DNA of 64,000 nt from Sanderia malayensis. Taxonomy: Eukaryota > Cnidaria > Scyphozoa > Semaeostomeae > Pelagiidae. Position 1 is the stretch's first letter; each line of letters begins with the position of its first letter. The stretch spans positions 1 to 64,000 of the forward strand of contig RQOL01000515.1 in assembly GCA_013076295.1 (NCBI GenBank), in the 5' to 3' direction. Below, in pieces: positions 19,800 through 29,328 of the stretch. The position numbers and the translations under genes were made by a program. A model generated the notes under the pieces. The model was not told the origin of the DNA, searched no databases, and saw only the letters and a program-made list of their open reading frames with translations.

Positions 19800-22105
19800 G
19801 ACCAGACGGAAATGGCGGGGAGTACCACTTTGGGTCGGGGAAAATTTAATTACCAGTTTCGGGCTCTCCATCAACTGGGTATTTAGGAATGTGATGGTAA
19901 ACAGGGATTTTCCGCTGTTTTGGGGGTTAAAATGGGGGTTAAATGAGGAATGGTTTCGTCTTTACCTCTGCGGAGGAGGACTATCTCACAAAATGCGTTT
20001 TAGCGTGGTAAATACTGCCTAAGCCGTAAAGACAATGTGCTTCTCTTGGCCAAACTATATTCATAATTGAAAAAGGGTCATAATTGGTCACGTGACAGTC
20101 AGTGACCCCATGCCCTTATATGGAAATGAGATCAAAAGGGACCTAAAGTCTGTTTTTAAAATGTGAAATTCTTAAGATCGCGCAAATCATTGTCATAAAA
20201 GATGAAAATGCCCTATTAAATTACCTTAAATGTTCAGAATGGAGTTTCCATTTTCTTCACTTATCATCCCTATTACCCCGCATATAAGCACATGCGCGTT
20301 TATCCGTAAAACCGCTTTTTTCCAAAATTTGAATGTAAAAGGTGGTTGGGTTATAGGCGCATACAGTCAAACTAGATGTGGTTTGGATATAAGCGCATGT
20401 TCCTGTATCCGGGTAAAAGCGCATGCACCTGTGGCTTGCACTTACAGTATTTGCGGGGTAATATAGGGTAGTCTGTTTTTCTGTGCACAGTCTATTCCAG
20501 CCCTCTATATTAATACAATACAGTATGTACTTACATTGAAGTTTTAACATTTGTAATTTTAGTCAGCTTCTTCGTCCTCTTCACTCTCGTCTTCTTCTCC
20601 ATAGAAATCCTCGTCATTAGCGTCAAACAATAGCTCTTCAACCTCAGCAGGGAATGCAGATTTGATCCATTTAATTTTTAGATCATCAGTCCATCCAAGG
20701 GTACTAAGATCAGGCAATGCACAAGCTTTTTGGTCGGCCGATTTCCAAATTTTTGCAACTACATTAGGGGTTTACTTAAAGAATATTGAAATGGAGAATG
20801 ATGAAAAAAAGTGTCTTGTTGGCTTTCATTCGTTCACAGGAAACGATTATATTTCATCTTTTTTCGAAATGGAAAAGGACAAAGTTGGCGAGTGGTTGAA
20901 AAAAATCGAAAATTCATTACAACATTCACACAGTTAGGATCAACATGGGATCTCACGGAAGAAATTTTTCAAGAACTAGAGAAATATGTATGTCGCTTGT
21001 ACGGTTGCAGAGTAAGACATGTAGATGATGCAAAACACCAAATGTTCGAGAACAAAATTAACAAAGACGGAAAGGTGATTGACATGGCACTATTGCCACC
21101 ATACCACAGTTCTCTAATGTTGCATTCACAGCGTTCTAATGTAGATGCAAAAATTTGGAATTCGGCCGACCAAAAAGCTTGTGCATTGCCTGATCTTAGT
21201 ACCCTTGGATGAACTGATGATCTAAAAATCAAATGGATCAAATCTGCATTCCCTGCTGAGGTTGAAGAGCTATTGTTTGACGCTAATGACGAGGATTTCT
21301 ATGGAGAAGAAGACGAGAGTGAAGAGGACGAAGAAGCTGACTAAAATTACAAATGTTAAAACTTCAATGTAAGTACATACTGTATTGTATTAATATAGAG
21401 GGCTGGAATAGACTGTGCACAGAAAAACAGACTACCCTATATTACCCCGCAAATACTGTAAGTGCAAGCCACAGGTGCATGCGCTTTTACCCGGATACAG
21501 GAACATGCGCTTATATCCAAACCACATCTAGTTTGACTGTATGCGCCTATAACCCAACCACCTTTTACATTCAAATTTTGGAAAAAAGGCCGTTTTTCGG
21601 ATAAACGCGCATGCGCTTATATGCGGGGTAATAGGGATGATAAGTGAAGAAGATGGAAACTCCATTCTGAACATTTAAGGTAATTTAATAAGGAATTTTC
21701 ATGTTTCTTGACGGTGATTTGCGCGATCTTAATAATTTCACATTTTAAAAACAGATTTTAGGTTCCCTTTTGATCTCATTTCCATATAAGGGCATGGGGT
21801 CACTGACTGTCACGTGACCAATTATGACCCTTTTTCAATTATGAATATAGTTTGGCCAAGAGAAGCACATTGTCTTTACGGCTTAGGCAGTATTTACCAC
21901 GCTAAAACGCATTTTGTGAGATAGTCCTCCTCCGCAGAGGTAAAGACGAAACCATTCCTCATTTAACCCCCATTTTAACCCCCAAAACAGCGGAAAATCC
22001 CTGTTTACCATCACATTCCTAAATACCCAGTTGATGGAGAGCCCGAAACTGGTAATTAAATTTTCCCCGACCCAAAGTGGTACTCCCCGCCATTTCCGTC
22101 TGGTC
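19800..22105. mobile_element. Foldback DNA transposon with about 0.96-kb inverted repeats
   Basis: Arms at about 19800-20760 and 21145-22105 are inverted copies, roughly 95 percent alike by eye, starting GACCAGACGGAAATGG. TA flanks both ends (19798-19799, 22106-22107). Each arm also holds a nested approximately 190-bp insert with ends like ATTACCCCGC (about 20272-20463 and 21420-21630), so that insert predates the arm duplication. The arm also includes the 3' end of a decayed gene (see 20790-21344). The superfamily is unclear: TA duplication fits Tc1/mariner or ISL2EU-like elements. Its transcript would form long double-stranded RNA. Confidence 0.8.
20790..21344 (+). pseudogene. Decayed transposon-associated protein (FEN1/PIN-like C-terminal part)
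   Basis: Frames on the plus strand show GFHSFTGNDYISSFF (about 20820-20870), then after a frameshift LPPYHSSLMLHSQRSN (about 21090-21140) and an acidic tail ending DEEAD-stop at 21344. The motif pair H-FTG-D and PP-S-L--H--R-N recurs in large uncharacterised animal proteins linked to mobile DNA; resemblance of the first to the G-D-Y region of FEN1/PIN nucleases is my inference. A Trp codon is now TGA at 21210-21212, where the inverted arm still reads TGG. Only the C-terminal third remains. Confidence 0.45.
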
Positions 22106-22653
22106 TAAGAATGGTTGTGAAAACATGTTGCCTTGCCGTTGTATTGAAACACGTCACAGCTTTCTACTGCCCCAGTGACCCGAGTTTTATTGTATCCAAA
22201 CTTCAGCAGTAGCCAATGAAATGAGTTTTCACTGGTGCAAAGACCAATCTACCAATGAAAATGCAGGGCTGATTGGGGCAAAACGTCATTATTACGTATT
22301 TATCGGAATTTTGATATTTTTATGTAACTAAGGGCCCATATACACGAGCAAAATAAGGACATTCTTTTAGGGATTAAGGTAATTAGCACTCCGGTTGCCC
22401 GTGTATATGGTCTCCTTTGCTAGGTCTGCCTTATTCCTTTCACACGTAAGGATGAAAAAGACCGGCCAATAAAATAAGGGGTGCTCTCGAGGTTCCCTTA
22501 TTTTAAGGCAGCATTGTTTTCTCGTTGATCCCTGTCATCGGAGATTAGCATCATCTCAATTTCACAACAACGCGCGGTTTATTCAAACTTTTTCTTGACT
22601 AATAACAAAGGTCATCTGGAAGTTTCTGTTTATCTGTTTACGAAAATATAATA

Positions 22654-22836
22654 ATGTCGGAGGAAGAATTTTTTGCTGCTATTAATGTCTGTATATCTTT
22701 TGCAAAATCTCTCCAGCGTTCAATGCAAAGAGTACTGCATTTTGCTGCAGCCTATATTCCGAATCTTCAGGCATTGCTGTTTGTTCATAGGCAGGCAATG
22801 CTTGATGAACCATACGTCTGTAGCTTGCCATTTTAA
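22654..22836 (+). pseudogene. Short ORF inside the Harbinger remnant
   Basis: 60 codons (MSEEEFFAAINVCISFAKSL onward), rich in hydrophobic and Gln/Arg residues. It may be the surviving N-terminal exon of a Harbinger transposase. It is weakly supported and ends about 50 bases before the pogo insertion. Confidence 0.3.
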
Positions 22837-23086
22837 TATAAGACAATTTGTAGAAAGCATTAGTAGAGCTTTTGCAAGTATTCAGGTACCTTAGGTGTAT
22901 TAAATTTCGTGGTGTATTATAATTCGCGCGTACTTGAATTCGCGCATTTTAAATTCGCGCACAAATCTTTCATATTTTCGCGCAGTCTTGAATTCGCGCA
23001 CACGAGAAAGTAGGCAGAATGATACAACAATTCAGTTCAAACAAAACAATATTTCTGAAAGTTACTCTTGACTAAAAGTAAACTTT

Positions 23087-24763
23087 TTATAAGAATGGGT
23101 CTTCATACTGGCGCTCTTTTGCTAAAAAATCTATTATCCCAGCCCTCTTAAACCCTTTGACAGCTATATCTGGTCGGTTTTGCATGCTGTCATAAAAAGA
23201 TGTCAACCACTTTGCTTGTATCGGCTTCAAAATGCTTATTTTCAAGTCTACTTTGACTTGTTCTGCTTCACGACCATTTTGAATTTGCTGCTGGACTTGT
23301 TCTGCAAACCAGTTTTGCGACTCTTTACGGAGAAATGCCTTGCAACTTCTATTTACTGTGAGATCAAGGGGCTGGTAAATATGGGTCATATTGTTTGGCA
23401 CTGGAACCATCTTTCCGTTATTTTTAAGCACCAGCTGTTTCACATCTTCAGTCCATTGGCCCTTAAAAACATCGGCTAGCAAAAGCCATTCTTGATTTTT
23501 TCTCAGTTGTAGCTCTTCTCTCTTCTTTTCCACATATGGCATTAAAATTTTCAGCACGAATTCCTTGGATTTCTCTTCATTGGACCAATGGTTTTCAGTG
23601 TGTGTGATGTGAAATTCCTTTGGAAATGTGTAGTTCGGATGACAACGATCAGTTTTTCCTTGATAAATCAGCTGAATTGGCAAGAAGTTTCCACTTAAGC
23701 TTATTGCAAACGTGCCAGTTATTTGTCTTTTGTCTGTCGAATTTGTTATGGGAATCGATTTTTCTCCCTTCTTTGCCATAGTATATTGAGAAATAAGGAA
23801 AAATTGAAGGGCTGTTTGGTCCAAGTTTATAATTAAATCGTCTGGTATTTTATGCGCATTCACAATATCAAATATGGCCTGATGGAAAGAAAACCCAACT
23901 TCTTTAAGGAGACCTGGAGCGATTGGTGCTTTTGATGTAGTTGCTTTTCTTTTACTGTAGCCAAGTCGACGAAGTATAGACTGGGCCCAACTTTTGCTGA
24001 AGTCGATGTGGCCACCGTTTTCTTTCAAAAGGGTTCTGTCATTTGCAAGTGTTATCCCTCTTGCTATCGAGACTGTCATGTTGAAATCGACTGCAGTTCC
24101 GGATGCACGCATGCTCTGTATCATGGCAAGGACTTTTTTGTCGATTTCTTCCGGCGCAAGGGTTTTTGCACCACGCCTCTTTTTTGGCAAGATTTCCAAG
24201 TCATGAGGCCCAAAGCTTTTTGTAGATTCATTATATGACTTTATCATGCTCCTCACTGTTGATTCTGGAATAGAAAACTTTCTGGCGGTTGGGCGGATAC
24301 CATGAACGATGCCCCACTTAGCAAGCTCAGCTCGTTTAAATTCGTCGTAATCACCATATTTACTTCTCTTTTTCTTTGTCGATGTCGACGCAGCTTTCGT
24401 AATTTCAACTTCAACTGATTGTGTCTAAAAACATTTCACATATTGAGTACTCTCGTCTTACACGTTTGTTTTAAAAGAGACTGGTTGATAAAAAACTAGT
24501 ACTATGATGGCCAAAAATTTAAGAAACTCTGGTACCAGGTTCAAGAAATGTTTCCCATCTTTAAAAAACTATAAAAATTCGAATTCGTGACATAGAGTCC
24601 ATTGACTATAGTTTGTGACGAATACACTCTGTTATAAGAAAGAGTGTATTTACCGACAAAAGAAAAAGCAATTCCTTACCTCACGCTCACTGAGACCACT
24701 CTCAGCTGCAGATATTGCTACTTTTTCTTTAGGTACTCTATCAAAATACTTAAACAGTGACAT
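23087..24763 (-). CDS. Pogo-like DDE transposase, two exons, 473 aa
   Basis: Exon 1 24763-24680 (MSLFKYFDRVPKEK...), intron 24679-24425 with GTAAGG and TTTTTAG borders, exon 2 24424-23087; frames join at phase 0. An upstream Met at 24874 in the same frame is possible. After a Lys-rich linker there is a CENP-B/Brinker-type helix-turn-helix (KWGIVHGIRPTARKFSIPES) that should bind the element ends. The catalytic domain has Asp residues in NLDQTALQFF, LLLADVFKG and YQPLDLTVN, the last two 35 residues apart (DD35D). All the marks are of the DDE_1 family (pogo/Tigger/Jerky), which cuts and pastes DNA into TA sites. Two introns are unusual for mariner relatives but one, as here, is common in animal pogo relatives. 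Confidence 0.88.
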
Positions 24764-25267
24764 ATTTGACGATGATGCAGCAGATTTAGTAAAGCAGTGT
24801 TTCGTTTTGTGAAGATAAAAATTGCAACTATCAGTGGAAGCAATGTGAACGACGTTTATCAAAAAACGTGACACGATGAAATGATGCCTTTTCTCTCTTT
24901 CCTATGACGTGTTTTGGCACGACATTCTGTCGTTGGTGGTCTTTTTTGAATCCTTGCTAGCTTCATAGACTAAGAATGTTATCATTAAGTGATGGTAGAC
25001 GATGATGGTGAGACGATGACGTTTTTTTCCCTTTCAAAAGAATGATTCAGTCAAATAAAGTGAAGCTTGGTAGGTTACGGCGCCGCGAGCACTATTTCGC
25101 AAGTCTGTTAAAAGAATTTATAGTATTTGAGTATAAGACTGTCACTAAAAGCTGAGAACAATAATATTAAACAGAGCCGAATCAGTTTACCTTGTCGTTG
25201 CTTAAAGATCAGTATAGAATAGATCCAGCTAAAAAGAAGGTTTTTGTTTCTTATTCTGCGTTGCACA
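24764..25267. promoter_or_regulatory. Shared divergent promoter region of the pogo-like element
   Basis: About 500 bases lie between the two start codons, which point away from each other. No clear TATA box is seen on either side. Both genes are likely expressed from this interval. Confidence 0.4.
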
Positions 25268-25978
25268 ATGGAATTTTGTTCAGAGGAGGAAAGTGAGTGT
25301 ATAGGTTGTGGAGACCCAACCAAATACCGATGCTTGAAATGCAGTGCTTTCGTTTGCAACAAAAGTCTAGAATGCTCAATTTTTGTGGATGAAAGTTTCC
25401 CTGGCTGGAAACAAGGTGAGAGCGTGGCTCTGTGTAAGTCATGTGACGGCAAAGAAGTGTACTCCATTGATAACGATGATGATGAAGATGATGTGGAATT
25501 AGAAGAAAATAATGGTCCTTCAGAAATGATAGATCACAGAGAGCAGTTTGAGATAAGGTGTGGATCTCGTGGTTTTCACCAATACAGAAAATTTTGGACG
25601 CCCAAACTTAACGACAAACTAGAAGTCGTACATGAAAGAGGCAATGTTTATGATCCTTATGCAATGGCTTTTCGCATTAAGACAAGAAGGACGATCGAGG
25701 GACATCGCGTAATCGGGCATTTGCCAAGGGAGATAAGCCGCTTTTCAAAGTTTTTTTACGACTATGGAGGGAAAATGGAGGCTTTTGTATCAAGCATAGC
25801 CTTTAGAAGGTCTCCAATACCACAGGGTGGTCTGGAAATACCGGTTGTCTTGAAGATTTTTAAATCTGTGGCACCAGACAGGATTTTCAACATTATGAAA
25901 GAGAAAGTGAAGTCTTACTATACTGAACCGGATCAAATTAAATTCAACGACCAAGATTTTAGTGACATCGACATTTAA
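25268..25978 (+). CDS. Zinc-finger plus HIRAN-domain protein carried by the transposon
   Basis: 236 residues from ATG at 25268. Residues about 8-60 hold a Cys-rich finger: CIGC, then CLKC-x4-C, ending CKSC, like the small ribbons or B-box-like fingers found at the end of some transposases. An acidic stretch (DNDDDEDDVELEE) follows. Residues about 95-205 form a HIRAN domain (RGFHQYRKFW, NVYDPYAMAF, VIGHLPREISRF, PQGGLEIPVVLKIF). HIRAN domains, as in HLTF, bind 3' single-stranded DNA ends. A role in handling the excised ends or the gap left by transposition is inferred. There is no helicase or nuclease domain. It lies wholly inside the transposon ends, opposite the transposase, so it is cargo or a partner gene. 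Confidence 0.85.
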   Translation: MEFCSEEESECIGCGDPTKYRCLKCSAFVCNKSLECSIFVDESFPGWKQGESVALCKSCDGKEVYSIDNDDDEDDVELEENNGPSEMIDHREQFEIRCGSRGFHQYRKFWTPKLNDKLEVVHERGNVYDPYAMAFRIKTRRTIEGHRVIGHLPREISRFSKFFYDYGGKMEAFVSSIAFRRSPIPQGGLEIPVVLKIFKSVAPDRIFNIMKEKVKSYYTEPDQIKFNDQDFSDIDI

Positions 25979-26398
25979 AGTAGTAAAAATGATTGTTATT
26001 TTTCAGAAAACATGACGTAAAATACTTTCTCGTTGAATTTATGACGACATTCTGCCTTTGTGTTATGCGCATGCGTGGCCTTTTTCGCGCAGCTCAATTT
26101 TCGCGCAGTACTTAATTTCGCGCAGTGGGGGTGCGCGAAAAATAGTACAGCGCGAATTTAAATACACCTAAGGTATTCACTATCAGACAATATTCAAACT
26201 ATCGTTCAATTCAACTAAACTGCCCAGATAGTTTATCAAAGAGTTATGATATCACCAGTCATCACTGATTAGGAAAACTGACATGTGTTGCTTATTTTGG
26301 TGAGCAAAATAAGGACAGACTGTCTGGAATTCACACCTCCTTACGCTGCACCCTACTGTTTTAGGCAGATTTAAGGTGCTCGTGTATATGGGCCCTAA

Positions 26399-26654
26399 AG
26401 TCCTGTCCTAAAGCTAAACTCCACTCCTCTGAACAGAAGTAATACGGATAATTATTTTCGTTTGTTTTCTTCTAAAAATGTTGTGTTTTACTTTAAGACT
26501 TCTTCTAAACAATCAAAGAAATATTTTAAAACACTTGTTAAGTCAGAATGATTACGTGTTGTCTGTCAAAGGGTGTGGCAGTTTACGAAAGCCTTGGGAC
26601 ACGCCCTAAAACCCATAAATTGCACCAGTTAAGATTTTGGTCTAGATCCGCCGT
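26399..26654. other. Unassigned sequence left of the pyrimidine tract
   Basis: Contains GGACACGCCCTAAAACC and a GTCTAGATCCGCC edge (26639-26651), related to the ends of the hAT-like element at 33738-35179. Probably part of a related decayed element that includes the adjacent minisatellite. Confidence 0.4.
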
Positions 26655-26846
26655 TTTCCCCCTTTCTTCTGTTTTCCTCCCCTTTCCTCCTCTTTCCTCT
26701 CCTTTCCTCTGTTTTCCTCTCCTTTCCTCTCCTTTCCTCTGTTTTCCTCTCCTTTCCTCCCCTTTCCTCTGTTTTCCTCCCCTTTCCTCTGTTTTCCTCC
26801 CCTTTCCTCTCCTTTCCTCTGTTTTCCTCTCCTTTCCCCTTTTTAG
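26655..26846. repeat. Pyrimidine minisatellite, inverted relative of 12420-12727
   Basis: Nearly pure C/T on the plus strand with units like CTCTGTTTTCCTCCCCTTTC. Both its sequence and its inner flank (CCTTTTTAGTAATTA) are the inverse of the tract near 12400-12727. Confidence 0.9.
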
Positions 26847-27558
26847 TAATTAAACCAGCATGAGCATGATTAGGCAGATCTGGCACTAACATTTATTAAC
26901 ACCTTGAAAATACAATGCTGCACATCAATAGCATGCACGCGACTAAAATTCTTGAGAATGAGCGTTGTAAACGAGTTGTTTTTGCTCAAATAAAAGTTAT
27001 AATAAATGGTTCGTTTCTCCCACAGTGCAATTTATGTTCTGTAGTTTTCGCCTTTTTACTTTTAGCAACTTTTCTTGTACAGTTGAAACTGTTATCACAC
27101 TTTGCTGGACTGGTTGCTGCGTTTTTTGTCACAGCCCAGGCAGTATATATTTGAACGTATTTTTAGAGTTCCGAAATTCAGTGGATGTGGCTGGTGCCAA
27201 GTATTTAGATTTCTCTCAGTTTGGTGTTCATTTTTTTCATCGTTACGCGCATAAAATAAATGTTGGAAATTCTCAATATTCAAATATTCAAAACAAGCAA
27301 GTCCAAGATAAACAAGGGATATACTATCCTAAGATTTGCGTTCTACATATGTCCTACTCTATTATGTGAACTGAAATGGAAAAATAACAATGGACAACAA
27401 GCCATTACTTTCCTGTAAATTTTTAAGAATGTTAAACAAAAAAGATACTCTTCTATTGCTCCATGATTCAGTAATACAATACAATCATGATAAAATGGCA
27501 AACGAAAATCAACCCAGTCTCACGTTCAAGTTTAACAAAGTGGAAGGTCAGCGAATCA
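26847..27558. other. No supported gene
   Basis: AT-rich DNA with several short open frames (27025-27369, 27390-27602) that show no recognisable motif or splice context. Confidence 0.4.
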
Positions 27559-28395
27559 TCCCGAGCCAACATCCCTGTGCTGCAGGAAGCCTTGATCAGT
27601 GAATCCTAAACTTTGAGGGGCAAAAAGTACTCCTGTGATATTTGAAAGCATGTGCAAAGTTATTTTTGAATTTTGAATAACAATATTTTTTGGAATATCA
27701 AGTACAGAAAGAAATTTATCTGTGTTCAAACTTTTATAAATTTCATCGTCTCTATCAAGTACTACACTTTTTTTTTTAATAAGCAACTAGACTTTGGTCC
27801 AGCCCTGAAAGTTGCTTAAAATTTTGGATATTTTAGCCCTCAAAGTTGCTTAAAATGGTTTGTACTTATAACAGCCTCTCCTGTCCCCGGGTACCACTCC
27901 TAAGTTCGTGGGTCAAAATCATCAACTGTAATGCCTACAACACAAGACTTAGTCAGTAAGTGTAAACATGTTAATCAAGAACTTCAACGTAAAAAATAGA
28001 AGAACCAAACATTTTCCAAACAACATGAAAGTTGCTAACAGTAATTCAATTGAGCCCTCGAGTTGCTTAATGTTAGGGTCAATCCAGCCCTAGTTGCTTA
28101 TTGAGCGGTTGCTTATTAAAAAAAAAAGTGTATGTCCAGATCTATGCTGTTCCAACGAGCAACATTTTTCACTGTTGAAAAAAATAATTGCAGCCACAGA
28201 ATTACAAACACATTGTTTCCCAGCTGTATCTCCAAATTTTGGATTACCTTGATTAAAAGAGCCAAGTAGAACCTTGACAAATTTGTAGGGCAACATTATC
28301 ACACACGCACGCTTGGCCAAGCTACTGTACTTTGGTTGGGCCTGGCAAATTGAGCCCTCATTCATACCCACGCGATGATGTAATGGTGGCGTCAT
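27559..28395 (-). pseudogene. C76/OTU-like cysteine-protease fragment, cut by a MITE
   Basis: On the minus strand the frame from 28395 reads LLGSFNQG, then KFGDTAGKQCVCNSVAAI, the kind of motif seen around the catalytic Cys of herpesvirus-tegument/OTU-type cysteine proteases that ride in animal transposons (possibly Helentron-like elements). The reading stops at a MITE (27765-28130). On the far side the related sequence continues as VLDRDDEIYKSLNTDKFLSV, but off by one or two bases, so the gene is dead. The downstream frame ends near 27559. Assignment rests on a short motif only; the His and other catalytic residues are not identified. Confidence 0.45.
27765..28130. mobile_element. Tc1/mariner-type MITE, 366 bp
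   Basis: Inverted ends of about 23 bases (CACTTTTTTTTTTAATAAGC with AAC following), with TA on both sides (27763-27764, 28131-28132). No ORF. It interrupts the protease-like fragment, giving an order of events. Confidence 0.75.
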
Positions 28396-29328
28396 TTAAC
28401 AAAATCAACTTTTGTTTTCTTTTTGAAATTCTTGTGCTGCTAGTCTGTAGCAACGATCCTTTTGATGTTAGTCCGTCGTAACATCATCACAACCCAATAT
28501 AAATAAAAATAATGATAACAATGAATGCCTGCAAGCAGAATCGAAAAGCTGTGCGGAAGTAGGCCTTAAAAACTATTGTATCATCATTTGCACCATCATC
28601 ATGTTTTATTGTTTTTTTGAAAGTAATCCCGGTCCAGAAAATCCTGACTTCAGATTTCAACTTGTTGATGTGCATTTAATCAAATGCTAGATGCTTTAGT
28701 CCTGGTTACATCACAGCAGCACTCATTTTAACAATGTTAACAGCTAGTTTTAAATACGATCGTGTGAACCTAAGTTATGGAAGAAAATAATTTAGTTGTT
28801 TCTGCAAACAAAGATTTTAAAAATCAATCGCACTTTCGCTTCGCTTTCGTGCGTGGTGTGGTGGGTTGGGCATTGAACACGCCAAATAGCATTTGTTCTG
28901 ATTGTTATATTGTTTCATTTAACAAATCAGTGCTGACTTATTGTTTTGTTTCAACAAATCAGCAACAGTAAGTTGTAGGTCATTTGTATTTTCTTACGCA
29001 AGAGACTTTTGTTAAAGGGCCAATCAAGAAGCTGTAATAAAGCATTGGTTCACTGAGCACCATCCGGTTGAAGGGCATTTCAAAGATTTACATTCTGTGC
29101 CAGAACGCAAATCAATAAAAGAGTGTGCTGTTTTGTGTACGCTGTTGAGTATTGACAGTTCGATGACGTGCTGCTGATAATCAACATACGCAGAAATGTT
29201 GTCCTCCAAGCGATAATTGGATCACGTTTGTAGAACATGAAAATGACTTCTAATTAGTGTGGGAATATCGGGTTTGACAAAGTTAATCCAGATGGTAGTG
29301 CGCCCTGGCCCTATCTCGACGACCCTCA
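28396..29328. other. No supported gene
   Basis: AT-rich spacer. Short frames only; no splice-linked exon or terminal repeat recognised apart from the target site of the next element. Confidence 0.4.

Larger units (their letters stand above)
22889..26173. mobile_element. Two-gene pogo-like DNA transposon, 3285 bp
   Basis: Inverted ends CCTTAGGTGTATT and AATACACCTAAGG, with TA on both sides (22887-22888 and 26174-26175), the target duplication of Tc1/mariner/pogo. Just inside both ends are repeated GAATTCGCGC / AATTTTCGCGC words (about 22920-23000 and 26085-26160), likely transposase-binding sites. It carries a spliced DDE transposase on the minus strand (23087-24763) and a divergent zinc-finger/HIRAN gene on the plus strand (25268-25978). 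Both frames are intact, so the element may be recent. Confidence 0.9.
22332..26395. mobile_element. PIF/Harbinger-type element, split by a pogo-like insertion
   Basis: Perfect 19-bp inverted ends (GGGCCCATATACACGAGCA) with a 3-bp target duplication TAA on both sides (22329-22331, 26396-26398), the TWA target typical of PIF/Harbinger. Without the 3.3-kb insert (22889-26173) it is only about 780 bp, so it is non-autonomous. Confidence 0.8.
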
